Assembly (NCBI RefSeq): GCF_958295425.1
Contig: NC_081134.1
Coordinates: 6,317,554 to 6,381,553 of the forward strand
Origin: Solea solea
Lineage: Eukaryota; Chordata; Actinopteri; Pleuronectiformes; Soleidae
DNA length: 64,000 nt
Direction: 5' to 3'
Position 1 is the stretch's first letter; each line of letters begins with the position of its first letter. Of the stretch, positions 13,341-24,383 are shown one piece after another. The notes below the pieces were generated by a model that was given only the letters and a program-made list of their open reading frames with translations, was not told the origin of the DNA and did not search any database. Both the position numbers and the translations under genes were made by a program.

Positions 13341-14431
13341 CTGACCCACTTGTATATGACGTCACTATGGCATCATAAAGACACTGATCTCTAAAATTGT
13401 AAACTCTAAATGTATTTAGTTGCATAACCATGAATGTGTTGCAAACCTACATGAAATTAGAAAAGGAAACCTGTCTATTTAGACACAGTTACAGCAGGAA
13501 CAGAACAATTATTTAAAATATAATAGCTAAAACCAGATAATAGCTTATACCAGAAGGTCAGGGTAAAGGTTAAAGGAGGCAGTAATGCAACATCACAGGT
13601 GCCAAATACCATAAAATACTAAATAATAAGAATAAGATGCAAAGTGCATTAATGTGGATGTGTTTTAATAGTCATTTTAAGTATGATCATTATGTTGTGG
13701 TCATCGAGGCTGCCTCTCGTTGGACACTGTTGTTTTGCACAATAATCACAGTCTCCCTTTCCTACACCAAGACATTTTTGTGTGTTTTTCTCATCACTGG
13801 ACCCCCACCCCCCCCCACTAGCTGGTTCTTTGATCAAATGAGCCCATATTGTGGGTTCATTGACTGCACTCATTACACGCTTGTTTGATGGAAAAAGGTT
13901 CCTCTATGGATGGAAGGGCCGGCGGAAACGATAGAGGCAGAAAATGAGGCGAGAAAAACCCTGGATAGGCAAAAGTCAGAGGCAGATGGATAGAACGGAA
14001 GAAAGAGGAGGAATGGAAAAAAAAAATGTCATTTGAAATGGGAGATGAGTTGGTGAGAGACAGAGATGGAGTGAGGAGAGAAAATGAAGAAACTCAGAGT
14101 TGATGAGTGAGGAAGTGATGAATGGGCTGTAAGTGAGACAGATGGGCCGATGCCTTCAGTGAGTTGTGTGGCAGAAAAAATGGGGGGAATGAAAGAGTGT
14201 CTACAATGGCAGAGATGATGATGATGATGACACAGAGAAACCCACACACACACACTGCCCAGAGGCTGGAGTCATCCTCTTAAATAGACTTCACATTAAA
14301 AGAAAAGCATGTGTAATGACATAAATATTAGGAGTAAAAGCCTTTGGCTCATATTATGAGACACACAAACAAGACAAAGATTTAACAGAGCAAACACAAT
14401 AAACCTATGTGTCACTTCAGGATGCATGAGT

Positions 14432-14585
14432 GTGTGTATGAGTGTGCATTTTCTGGTATAAACAGTGACCTTGTCAGGACCTGTAGTCCTCATGAGGGCC
14501 ACAAACTGGGCCTAATGAGGCAGAACCTCAAATCCTCCCTCCCCTGTGGTGGACGCCGTGTAATAAGTGTAAAAATCAAGTTTCA
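14432..14585 (+). repeat. Dispersed repeat with GTCCTCATGAGG core, copy 1
   Basis: Contains TTTTCTGGTATAAACAGTGACCTTGTCAGGACC followed by the GTCCTCATGAGG core. Similar copies occur at 15968-16090 (+), 32735-32850 (-) and, more diverged, 42328-42440. Often adjoins a (TG)n or (AC)n run. Probably a small non-autonomous element. Confidence 0.5.
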
Positions 14586-14640
14586 GTTTAGTTTTACCAC
14601 ATTATTACACTGTTATTGCCAAGCTATTACCAGGAAATGC

Positions 14641-14782
14641 CATCCATCCATCCATCCATTTATCCTCCTTCTGCCGATTTGGGTCATGGGGGGGCACTGG
14701 TGCCCATCCCAGCTGACATAGGGCGAAAGGCGGGGTCACACCCTGGACAGGTCCATGCACTCTCACCTATACGGTCAATTTA
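14641..14782 (-). repeat. Dispersed teleost repeat, copy 3 of 6
   Basis: Starts in a (CATC)n run and contains CAGCTGACATAGGGCGAAAG and TACGGTCAATTTA, the family markers. Confidence 0.6.
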
Positions 14783-14882
14783 TGTTCCAGAAATGTAATT
14801 CAGTATTAGCACAATTTAGTGTCCCTATAACAACACTATATCTTTGTTATGACTGAACTGCTATGTAAATACTCATACAAAC

Positions 14883-14914
<32 letters not shown>

Positions 14915-15217
14915 AAAGTTAATATAAATAATAATAAAGTTAAACAGAGACATTCCCACAGTCCAGTGGTTTCATTTGGTAACAGAGCTTACGTTACACA
15001 CACACACACACACACATACACTTTAATTATCCTCACTTGGCCCTCACAGTGGAAAAATAGACTTTTGTCCAACAAATAAATCAATACGTGTAACACCATG
15101 TGGTAACACCTCAGCTGTCCTGCAATGTGGTGTCTGTCTGTTATGTGAGCACCAAGCATTCGGCAGCACCTCCGTCCCCCTCTCACTCTCTCTCTCTCTG
15201 CTGTGCAAGACACACAC

Positions 15218-15266
15218 ATCCATCCATCCATCCATCCATCCATCCATCCATTCATCCATCCATCCG
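15218..15266. repeat. (CATC)n microsatellite
   Basis: About 12 CATC units with one interruption (TTCATC). It produces false repetitive ORFs on both strands. Confidence 0.9.
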
Positions 15267-15294
15267 CACACCCACACAAACACACAGAGCCATA

Positions 15295-15470
15295 ATGGAG
15301 CAATTATCCTCTCGAGCTCCGATCTGCTCCTCTGATTGTAATTTGCATTTATTATTAGCCTTCAGCCTGCCAGACTCTGCGAGGTGGCGAGGAAGGACCG
15401 CCATACGCCACATCACGCTGATGGACCTGCACAGATGCTTCATAAACATACGTGCCCTGAAGACACGAGC
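15295..15470. promoter_or_regulatory. Candidate non-coding regulatory block
   Basis: Non-repetitive sequence flanked by microsatellites on both sides. It holds homeodomain-like cores (AGCAATTATC near 15299, GTAATTTGCATTTATTATTAG near 15337). No similarity to a protein family was recognised in any frame. Regulatory function is inferred from motif density and absence of repeats. Confidence 0.25.
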
Positions 15471-15967
15471 CACACACACACACACACACACATACAACGC
15501 GCAAAGCCACATACATGAAGTCATTATGACAGCATGATGTTGCTCGGGTTCTTTTTGTTATTGTTGAGCCGTGTTAATGACGGTAGATGTTGGGTGGCTG
15601 TTGTAGGACAGGAATGTATTCTTCACAGTGTGGTGCCTTCTCCTGTTCTGTCTTCTCATTCCCTCGTCAAAATGGCCTCGGGGCTCATCATATGGAAATT
15701 TGTGAGAGGAGGCAGAGTCTCTCAGGGCACATACAGTACACATACAGCCTGGCAGGCAGCACGCTGGAAGATTAGCATCTTTTAGGTGCTCACACACACA
15801 CACACACACATACAGAGAGACAGAGCAGTGTACACACTCATGCACACACAGAGTGGATGGTTCAGTGAAGTGTGAAATGCTTCTGTTATCATGTCGTCTG
15901 TGCGGAATATATTTCCCCATCAACCTTCTATGACAGGTGCGCCTGATGGGCTGCAGTGTGTGTGTGT

Positions 15968-16090
15968 GTGTTTTGGTATTTGTTAGGACCTTTTCTGGCC
16001 TAAACATTGACCTTGTCAGGACCAGTTGTCCTCATGGAGACCAAAGCCTGGTCTTAATAAGACAGAACTTTATTTTTGAGGAACTATGTG
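15968..16090 (+). repeat. Dispersed repeat with GTCCTCATGAGG core, copy 2
   Basis: TTTTCTGGCCTAAACATTGACCTTGTCAGGACC, then GTCCTCATGGAG and TAAGACAGAAC, closely matching the copy at 14432. Preceded by (TG)n like the first copy. Confidence 0.5.
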
Positions 16091-16539
16091 CTCAGATGAA
16101 GCTGCTTTTTTTGCCCATTACTATGTTAAAACATATATACAGAGGCTAGAAGAATGTGCAATATACAGTGTATATCCTTTGTTCAGCACAACCTATAGGC
16201 AATCTGATGGAATGTGTTTTTATTCTCATTAACTATATCAACACAGCAAAGAGTTCTGTGAAAATGTGTGATATTTGGAAATATGTCAAAGTTTGCTTGG
16301 CTCGTTTTTCTTGCGACAATCTTTTTTTCTCCAGAAAAGACCGCGTGCCTCTCCTCGTCTCCATGAGTCTATGTGCAAACGTGCACATACAGTGCAAACG
16401 TGCTCTATATGCACACATGCATACAGTTAAGTGGCAGAGAAGCGTTTTTCTGAGCGAGCGCTTTGTCCGAATAACTCCACTGCACGGCCTAATTGATGTG
16501 TGATAGAGAGAGTATGGGAGGATGAGGGATGCATACGAA

Positions 16540-16700
16540 ACAGGCCAAACTAACGTCACCTCTCTGTAAACAGGGCATCAGACCGTGTCAGACAATAGGC
16601 GAGCCTGTCAATCATGCTCTAATTTAGCCTCGACTGTATGTGGAAAATCTACAGCCTGTCAAGTCTGACACTTGATGTCTTCCTGAGATTTTAAGAAAAG
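16540..16700. promoter_or_regulatory. Candidate regulatory block with PBX-MEIS/PREP site
   Basis: CTGTCAATCA at 16605-16614 is the exact reverse complement of the PBX-PREP/MEIS decamer TGATTGACAG. It is followed by TCTAATTTAG, a homeodomain-like core. The surrounding 160 bp is unique-looking, with a second CTGTCAAG at about 16656. The site match is direct observation; activity is inference. Confidence 0.3.
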
Positions 16701-16766
16701 CGTGAGACACACTGCAGCTGACTGCTGAGGAGACGTGATCCTATTAATTACACACAATATCACCAT

Positions 16767-16799
<33 letters not shown>

Positions 16800-17488
16800 C
16801 TATTAAAGAGTGAGTGCGGCTCTTTCGATGTGTGGGCAGCTAATGTAGCAGTTACAGCTACTTATTAGATAAAATATGGCTGACATGGAGGGTGGACAGG
16901 AACAGCAAGGCTGTGTAGTAGAAGGTGGAAGCTGGAAAGAGATACCTTCAAAATCTGTATTTAGATTTAGTTTAAAAAAGCTTTTTTGTTCATTTTAAGG
17001 CCAACTGGTCTGTTTTTTCTCAGATAAAAAAAACATACAAAAAAGAGTAGTCTTGATGCTTGTCTTTCATCTTTTATTCTGAAGATTTGTCCCATTACAG
17101 TAAAGTCTGAATTGTTAACGATGTTTATTAACTATTAACTATTAATAATCATCTCATTTGCATTTTCTATATTTACCAGTATGGTTGTTAAACAGCGGTT
17201 GCATTTTGTTTTACTTCGTCTCTGAGTTCACGGTGTTGATACAAAAAAATATGATAATATTTTATCAGGCTATTCAAGAGTCTGTCCTAATCAGCTACAG
17301 TACAGTATCACAGCTTGGTTTGACAACCTCTCTGTGCACTTAAAAACAAACTGTTCCGGTTGATTTGCATAGAAAATGATTGGTGTCAAGGAGCACTTAT
17401 CCATGCAGAGCATTTATGAACAGGCTACTTTAAGACAAGCCAATAGAATTGATAAAAGTCGAATAGAATAGAATAGCAGCTACTGCTA

Positions 17489-17515
17489 TTTATTTATTTA
17501 TTTATTTATTTATTC
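17489..17515. repeat. (TTTA)n microsatellite
   Basis: Six to seven TTTA units following (GAATA)n at about 17460-17476. Confidence 0.8.
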
Positions 17516-17840
17516 ATTAATTCATTCATCAGAAATGTATGTATTATATATTACACACATGAGGGTCATTTTAATATCTGTTGTCTTGTGTTGTATTGTA
17601 TTTGTATCATGTTGTATTATAAGTAAGTATAAGTAAGTATTAGTATAAGTATAAGTATTAAGTAGCTCTCTGGACTGAGTGTAATTTATAATTTTTATCA
17701 TTATATGATCACATGGTTTCCACTCTCTGTGCTCTCTAACTGTGACAGGACACTTCACGGACACATCCCTGACCTACTTACTCTATCTAATAGCAAAATG
17801 TCCGACAGACTTAAAGGCAGCATGGACTCCGAGTCGCACC

Positions 17841-17864
17841 GTTGCCATAGTAACACGTGTTTAC
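17841..17864 (+). promoter_or_regulatory. X-box plus forkhead site upstream of erich2
   Basis: GTTGCCATAGTAAC (17841-17854) fits the RFX X-box consensus in both half-sites. TGTTTAC (17858-17864), the FOXJ1-type forkhead core, follows three bases later. The pair lies about 105-128 bp upstream of the erich2 ATG. RFX plus FOXJ1 is the established regulatory pair of motile-cilium genes, so this arrangement suggests erich2 is transcribed in multiciliated cells and spermatids. Confidence 0.65.
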
Positions 17865-17968
17865 GTTGCAGTTGATGACTGCCGTTTTGTCGCGCTGCTA
17901 GCAGATAAGGCTAACTACAGTCTGTAAAGGTCGAAATTTGAAATAATAATAATACAAGGACAGGGAAC

Positions 17969-20900
17969 ATGAGCAGGTGAGTAGAACTGCCACAGGTTAT
18001 AGAACTTTGGAATAGAATAGAATAGAATGATCACAAAGATGCAATTTGTTGAGGTGTAAAATAACATTCAAACTAATATTCCTGTGCTACATACTAAATG
18101 TATCAGATGGTGAACTCTCTGAGTGTGAATTTTTCAACAATAACATTAATAAATCTATGTGCAGACACAGATCCTAATAATCTACCATCAGCAGCTTAAA
18201 AAAAAAAACAATATATGCGTATAATGCATGTCACATTTGTCAGCTAAGTAATCATTCTGACAGGAAGAAACCAAAACATACTACAGCTACATTGTGTACT
18301 GCGATTGCTATGATTGTATTTATTTGTTTTATCATCTCAAGATACTTTCTCCACTACAACACATTCATTCATTCATTCACTCACCTACAACTTTATCACA
18401 TGAGGGTCAGGGCGGGTGGTGAACACTCAAACCTACGGTCAATTTGCCTAATCCCCAAATCTGCATGTTTTTGGTCTGTGGGAACACAGTTAACATTAAA
18501 TGCTTCACTGTGTACACTTGAACTCTTCTTTCTAAGCTCCTGGGTTCAAAAATAATCAACATATTTATTTATTTTACCTTTTTCTTAACCAGATAAAAAC
18601 CCATTCAGATCAAAATCTCTTTTCTAAGGGTGACCTGGCCAAGAGCTCAGCAGCACGCGTCATAATAAATATTAGATTAGATAAAGGAGACAGGCCACAA
18701 ACAATCATTTTGACAAAATCAGTAATGTAACAGTGTATAGTATAATGCTTGCATAACACAGAGGTCTAGTGAAACACACAGTAACATCTGGAACATTGTT
18801 CCAGGATTCAGGAACGAGCAGAATTGGCACCAGAAGAAAAAAACTCAGCGAGTGCTCGGCCTTCGGATGTGGCAGAAAAAGGTACAGCGCGTTGTTGTCG
18901 AACAAAATAATAAGTACAACAGATGTAGCGAGAAAAGACTGTTGATAATGATGATGGCTGCCATGCAGGAGGAAAGACACATGCTCCTCCAGCAGTTCAA
19001 TCTCCCCAATCACACGAGGTGAAGAAGGACGAAGAGGAGACAGAGGAAGAGGAGGACAAAGACCTCAAGGCTCCTTTGGACCTCCTAATCAAAGTGAAGT
19101 GCTTGATAAGTATCAGTCTGTTTTATTGGTTGACTTGTATTTTACTTTAAGGTCCAGCGTGTAACATGGCAGCCCCAACGGACAAACCAGCAGAGCTGTT
19201 ATGCCCTGGAGGACGAGAGATTCTCAAGGAAATTTCAACAAAAAGGTGTATTTTTAGAAAGACTCTTGCACTGGAAGATGGAGGAAAAAACAGAAAGTCA
19301 CTGGAGTCAGACACCAGGTCACAAAACTAGGGAGGGTAGCAAAAAGGCACTGAAGAAAAACGCCAATGGACTTGATAACTCGTACACTAGCGCACTGGAC
19401 GGAAACTCTGGCACTGGAGTGCAGTCTGAGCTGGCTTATATAGGGAGGGTGAGGAGTAGATAGGAGCCAGGTGAGCCTCATTGCACTCCAGAGAAAGTAG
19501 GTCAGCCCCGCCTCTGTCACTCTCCAAGACCTGCAGGGGACACACAAGAAGAAAGACCAAACAACCAAAAACCAGACCGTGCCTTTCATACTTTTAAGCG
19601 AAAGTTTACTACGCAGCATCCTTTCTGGTATGCAAAGGCCACGGTATAGTTCCCTTATGGTGCTTTTCCACTACTCAGACCCAGCACTGGTTTGGTTTGG
19701 TTTTCCGTTACTACAGTACATCCCAACCCCAGACTAGTGACTTGTAAAGCAGTTGTTTTCGGTGTGACTGAATCAATCCAACTCTAGAACAGTCATAGGG
19801 ACTTCCTGTCAGAGGAAGAACAAGATTTTGAAGTTAAAGTACAAACACAATCACATTCTTAGTGGAACCATTAAACTCCTACTTAAAATGAAACAAAAAC
19901 ACTTTGAGTGAGGTGATAAACCAGAGAGGCTGCTTGAAAGATTTTTACTCAGAATTATATACTGCTAAGTCTAAAGCAGCTAGTACAGATCTCACAAATT
20001 TCTCTCTAAGACTCGGTGTACCTGCCAACATTAGATGCGTTATCCAGGTTGGAACTTGATTCCGACTTTACATTACATTACATGTCATTTAGCAGACGCT
20101 TTTATCCAAAGCGACTTCATGGAAGATGAGTTAGTAGAGGCAATTAAATCATTTCCCTCTGGCAAGGCCGCTGGCTCAGATGGGTTTGCAAGTTTTTCAG
20201 GCATTTCATAAAACACTCGCCCCACTCTTGCTTAGGATGATCAAAGACTCCGCTGAGAACAAAACACTCCCCTCTTGTTAAAAAAAGGCAAGGAAGACAC
20301 CAAGCCAAACAGGGTTTATCCAAAGTAGATTCTCATTTTGTAAATAATATAATATACATGCCGGCCAATCATGCGACTCCAGAGCAGCTGTCTTGGCTCT
20401 TGACGCGGCCAAGGCATTTGACCAAATAGAGGGGCCTTTTATGCTTCGAAGCCCTTAGGAGATTTGGAATTGGGGACTCCTTCATTACTTGGGTCAGGAT
20501 TTTGTACCTCTGCCCAAAATCCTCCATCCTCACCAATAGTGATAGATCTGGGTCTTTTGGGTTGCACCGGGCATTAAGATAGGCGAGATGGAAAGCCAAG
20601 TGGGTCGTTATGCGGACGATACATTATTGTTTCTCTCGGACCCAGAGGCGTCTGTTCCCCCTTTGCTTGACTTCATTAACTCAACACGAAACCGCTTTCT
20701 TAGCATTTGGGGTCCATTCATTGACTATCTTAAAGACATGTAATCCTTTTCTGTAGAGATGTGCTCTTGACTGTACTGCAACTTGTATTTCTGTAACACC
20801 TGACATGTAGATAACAGCAATATTATATTCATTTTAAATGTATATATATGTATATATGTATATATATACATATATACAGTATATACATATATATATATAC

Positions 20901-21746
20901 ATTTATTCACATTCATTCATTTTTTTCTTTTCTCTGTTGCTGTGCTTTATTTACATAAAACCTGAAAAACTTGAAAAAATGTTGAGATTTTAGTCATTTC
21001 CTTGCTAAATATTGGAGATTAACACAAGTTTTCAGGATTTTTAAAGTCTCTTTAACATCAACAGTTCTGCATTGTTCGGCTTGTGTCGGATGCTCATGAC
21101 TCTTCCAGTGAGGACACTCAGTGACTCAGTGACTCAGTGGACGTCACATACAGCATATGCTTAGGAAAGGAAGGGCCAAGCGGAGGAGACTCTGTTTCTG
21201 CAGTCACATGCTGGGACATTAAATGTATTTAAATGATGAAACAAATGAATAAAAAAGTCAATTGAGGATGTTATGGTTTCAGTTCCTCGCAGCTGTGACG
21301 GACAGAGACTTTGAGTCGGCCCACCAGCTGTGTCAGATGAGTATGTATCCATGAGCTGCATACAGTCGGCGCATCAGCCAGCAGTGAGTTCTGCCACTGG
21401 TGACTCTTCTCGCCTCGTTCCAGTTCTCATCTACGAGCCAGACAATCCCGAGGCCTCCGAGTTTCTCCCACTGATCCACAGGAAGCTGCTGGAGGGTGAG
21501 TCTCCCTATACCTGCACACACACACAAGCAAACTGCACTCCATCAAAACACACCGACCGTCTTCCGTTTCCCGCAGAGCGAGAGGCCGAGCAGAGCTGCG
21601 AGGAAGATGACGGGAAAAAGGATGAGAGTGATGATGATGATGACGACTCTGGAAGCTCAAGCCACTCTTCACCATCTGATGATGATGATGATGATGATGA
21701 TGAAGAAATGTGCGTGAACGGACACGAGCCATGCCCTCCTTCTTAA
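17969..21746 (+). CDS. erich2: Glutamate-rich protein 2 (ERICH2-like), 6 coding exons
   Basis: Coding exons: 17969-17976, 18805-18881, 18969-19093, 21283-21340, 21424-21495, 21577-21746. Splices are GT-AG, frames join without a break, and the product is 169 aa. Exon 1 codes only ATGAGCAG before GTGAGT. Residues about 40-60 are acidic and end in KDLKAPLDLLIKF. The conserved core follows (FLAAVTDRDFESAHQLCQMI, then LIYEPDNPEASEFLPLI), a helical TPR-like segment shared with human ERICH2. The C-terminus is an Asp/Ser-rich tail with two Asp runs encoded by GAT repeats (about 21630-21700). There is no signal peptide or membrane segment. Biochemical function is unknown; expression in ciliated and testicular tissue is expected from the upstream X-box. 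Position next to gad1 matches human synteny and supports the name. The low-complexity tail is poorly constrained; the two short 5' exons rest on frame and splice fit rather than on strong similarity. Confidence 0.8.
18390..18484 (-). repeat. Dispersed teleost repeat, copy 4 of 6 (erich2 intron 1)
   Basis: Fragment with TACGGTCAATTTGCC, TAATCCCCAAATC and GCATGTTTTTGGTCTGTGGG, the marker order of the family. Confidence 0.55.
20048..20120 (+). repeat. Dispersed fish repeat (TTTAGCAGACGC type)
   Basis: Contains CATTTAGCAGACGCTTTTAT followed by CCAAAGCGACTTCA, a string highly repeated across teleost genomes. It directly abuts the LINE remnant downstream. Confidence 0.6.
20120..20745 (+). mobile_element. 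Degraded L1/Tx1-type LINE, reverse transcriptase remnant
   Basis: Forward-strand translation, with frameshifts and stops, gives fragments of a non-LTR retrotransposon reverse transcriptase: SGKAAGSDGF (20158-20187), ALDAAKAFDQIE (about 20395-20430), the catalytic YADD box with flanks RYADDTLLFLSDPEA (from 20606), and FLSIWGPFIDYLKDM near 20700-20742. The order is right but much of the sequence between is deleted. It lies in erich2 intron 3, sense to the gene, and cannot encode a working enzyme. The class rests on recognition of the RT motifs; the clade is tentative. Confidence 0.65.
20840..20900. repeat. TA-rich microsatellite
   Basis: Interrupted (TA)n with GTATATA and CATATATA units in erich2 intron 3, forming a long imperfect palindrome. 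Confidence 0.75.
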
Positions 21747-22094
21747 ATGTTAGCCCTAAATCTGTTGTACCACAGAGGCACTATATCATCACACACATAT
21801 TGTGCTGGGTTTTTTAAAGGGTCAGTGTGTAACATTTAGGTGAGCATATTGTATATTGGCTCAAGTCAAATCCATAGAATTAGTTTCCAGCTGTGAGTAT
21901 CTGGGAGTTTCTTACAGACCGAGAGCTTGCATTTAAACCTGATCTGAAAACTCAGAGAGAGAAACTTGGCTTCCATTATCGACTAAATCTCGCTTCTCCC
22001 TCAGGGTTCGATAACTTCTTGTACGGGCAACTTCTTTACCTTTGATTAATGTGGCAAACGTGTTCAGTCTTGTGTACACACCACCTGTGAACGT

Positions 22095-22447
22095 TGGCCG
22101 TTTCTAAATACTCAAGTAAGCAAGTATGTACTTGCTTACTTGGGAAGTATATACTTGAGAAGTACGCTGGGAGTATATACTTGCCAAGTACGGTAGTACA
22201 CAAGTATGTGGTTGTTTCTCAATACTCAAGTATGTATTGTTCTGCTGTTTGAATGGTGGCTGGCGCCAAGTGCTGCAGCCTCATTACCGCCACCTACGGT
22301 GTTGATAAATGAACATATGAAATACTTTTAATAAATGCATATATATGTTGTTATTATTTTTACATTTTAAATATTTAACTTCATTTATTTATTTATTTCT
22401 ATTAAAATATACAATACAAATAATACAATGTGGAAAATAGATATATT

Positions 22448-22481
<34 letters not shown>

Positions 22482-22978
22482 GTGTATGACGTGTACAAAT
22501 ATATACTACTCTACATACTATACTATAAATATCTAATATTTACATATTATATTTAAATATAGATACAATGACCGTGCGACTTTAATATAAATCTAACATT
22601 CAAAGTTAAAATAAATAAAACATTAACAATATACAAACCTTCAAACTGTCAGGTCAAAACGTTTCCATTAAAAACAAAATAACACGTCAACAACAAATCT
22701 ATCTTTATTTCAGATTTATATTTCTATTATCTGATGCTATGCTCCGCCGAAATGTATTCTGGGATACATGGCCATCGCAAGTACGCTTAAGTCACCTCCG
22801 ATGCATACTTGGTAAAAATGGGCGGAGCGAGAACACTTCCGGGTTTGAGAACCGTCCTCGCTGTTCGCTTACTTGAGAATTGGACAGCACTTGGACTGAG
22901 GCTGATGACGTTTTCAAAAGTACAGGAGTACGCAAGTACGCACAAGTACGAACAAGTATGGATATTGAGAAACGGCCA
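22095..22978. mobile_element. Non-autonomous inverted-repeat transposon, 884 bp
   Basis: The left end TGGCCGTTTCTAAATACTCAAG and the right end TATGGATATTGAGAAACGGCCA are inverted repeats (TGGCCGTTTCT exact, the rest near-exact). Subterminal regions carry many copies of CAAGTA and TACTTG in both directions (AAGTAAGCAAGTATGTACTT, AGTACGCAAGTACGCACAAG). The centre is AT-rich with (TA)n at 22456-22481. There is no transposase frame. Flanking target-site duplication is not obvious, so the superfamily is unassigned. Confidence 0.65.
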
Positions 22979-23186
22979 GTATCTCAGATCTGTCTGGCTA
23001 TCTGGAGAGTATACATGCAGTGCAGCACAAAAAAAAAATCAAAACCAACCAGCCAGAGCATGCATTTCACCTTCTGAGGTCGCAGTTTACTCTGCATTCA
23101 CAGAACAACATCCTCTCTCTGATATGCAAGGACACTGGAGTTTCTTAGATGCACTCGGGAAAGAGACGAGTTAGCGGAGAAGTCGT

Positions 23187-23294
23187 GTGTCTGTGATGGA
23201 CTGGGGATCTGTCCGGGGTGTACCCCGCCTTTCGCCCTATGTCAGCTGAGCTGACCCTCACGTGAAGGATAAGGTGGAAGAAGACGAGTGAGTG
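23187..23294 (+). repeat. Dispersed teleost repeat, copy 5 of 6
   Basis: GTGATGGACTGGGGATCTGT, GTGTACCCCGCCTTTCGCCC and CTATGTCAGCTGAG in family order. Lies just outside the inverted-repeat element. Confidence 0.65.
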
Positions 23295-23459
23295 AAATTA
23301 GGGAAGAGCCAATCCGATATTCAATATCAAAATCCATAATAAACCCTCTCTCTGAAGTATGAGACGTACCACAACTGGCTCCTTCTGGATTACGGTTGTT
23401 TTTTTTTTGCTGTATATGTGCACATTATGGCTTAAACACACACTGGTTTCCTTGACTTC

Positions 23460-23615
23460 AGAGGACATTGACTTACATTCATTTCCTGGAGACTAACTTT
23501 AACCTTAACCAATCCTAACCCTGACCCTAACCTTAACCTATAACCCTGACCTCAGCCTAACTTTACAACATGTCTGCACCTGGACTTGATTTTTGTCCCC
23601 ACAATGTGACACACA
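23460..23615 (+). repeat. Dispersed repeat with telomere-like CTAACC tract, copy 1
   Basis: AGGACATTGACTTACATTCA and TTTCCTGGAGACTAAC are followed by irregular CTAACC/CTGACC units and TTTTTGTCCCCACAA. The same order recurs at 36967-37190. The telomere-like units are part of this interspersed family, not a chromosome end. Confidence 0.55.
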
Positions 23616-24168
23616 TGACCAACCCCTCATACATGGAACACTATCAGTGTGATATTCTGAGTCACTATCACGCGTGCTGCTTTTTATGAGTCGTCTCTAC
23701 ACGCATGACTTGCGAACACAAGCGAATGGGCACCATCTTCTAAAGAGGCCTTATGATGATTTGCAGTAGCTGAATGAAGATAATGGCTTTTGTTGCCTCG
23801 GTCCATGCGGTGGACCAGTCCACAGGCAGGAGGACGGCAGTGAGGACATTGAGGACACCAAGTGGACGGCTGCACTCGGTCTCGGTGTTAATGTCCACAG
23901 GTGTGGGTTAGACATTATGATGCATGCAGGGTGTTGTCATCTCATGAGGGTGAATATGGATGCATCATGGACGCTGACACTCCTTGAATCATCTATGACA
24001 CAGAGCTTCCACAGGTCCATGGAAAATCCCAGACACAGAGATGACACAGTCCAAGTGTTAACGTTCACTAATAAAATAACATGTAAACCATCAGTGTTTT
24101 TCATCCCAAGGTCAATTTGCTATGACTTGCACTCATTGAACGTGCAAGTCCTCCACCCACACCTGAAG

Positions 24169-24201
<33 letters not shown>

Positions 24202-24383
24202 GTGAGAGTGAGATGGAGAGAGGGGGCGTGGGTGGGTGGATGGGTGGTTATACGTCACTGGTGTTTTTCCCTTTAGCTTTTTAGGCTTCTTAAAGTGGAT
24301 TGTGTCTGTCAGTGTAGCACTCAGGGAAGCTTCATTAGGCGTCAGTGGGAGGTAAGGCTGTGACTCACGCCTGCGTGGAGAGA

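Larger units (their letters stand above)
1..17830. other. Intergenic region, no gene recognised
   Basis: No exon chain with splice sites and protein similarity could be found on either strand. The open frames present are short and run through (TG)n, (AC)n or (CATC)n repeats. The stretch holds microsatellites, several dispersed repeat copies and a few non-repetitive blocks that could be regulatory; these are listed separately. In human the next gene beyond ERICH2 on this side is SP5, and no SP5 zinc-finger sequence is seen here. An unrecognised long non-coding RNA cannot be excluded. Confidence 0.7.
21747..24380. other. Intergenic spacer between erich2 and gad1
   Basis: No coding exon recognised. 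Contains the 884-bp inverted-repeat element, a dispersed-repeat copy, a GGGGACATTG-type repeat, a non-repetitive block near 23690-23890 and (AC)n at about 24170-24195. The erich2 3' end has no clear AATAAA within the first few hundred bases. Confidence 0.6.

Noticed and set aside
15218..15266. Possible CRISPR-like regular repeat
   Set aside because: Pure tetranucleotide microsatellite with no spacers, in vertebrate DNA.
15100..15537. Open frame of 145 codons on the plus strand
   Set aside because: Its middle is (CATC)n translated as a His/Pro/Ser/Ile repeat and its end is (AC)n. No splice context or similarity.
15558..16007. Open frame of 149 codons on the minus strand
   Set aside because: Interrupted by (AC)n translated as Cys/Val or His/Thr runs; no recognisable domain.
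19250..19620. Possible extra erich2 exon or LTR in intron 3
   Set aside because: Neither frame continues the erich2 reading frame and no LTR ends or tRNA-primer site could be identified; left as probable repeat remnant.
21427..21732. His-rich reverse frame opposite erich2
   Set aside because: It is the antisense reading of the GAT repeats in the erich2 acidic tail.
23498..23570. Telomere-like CTAACC array
   Set aside because: Units are irregular, short and shared with a second dispersed copy at about 37000; not a chromosome end.
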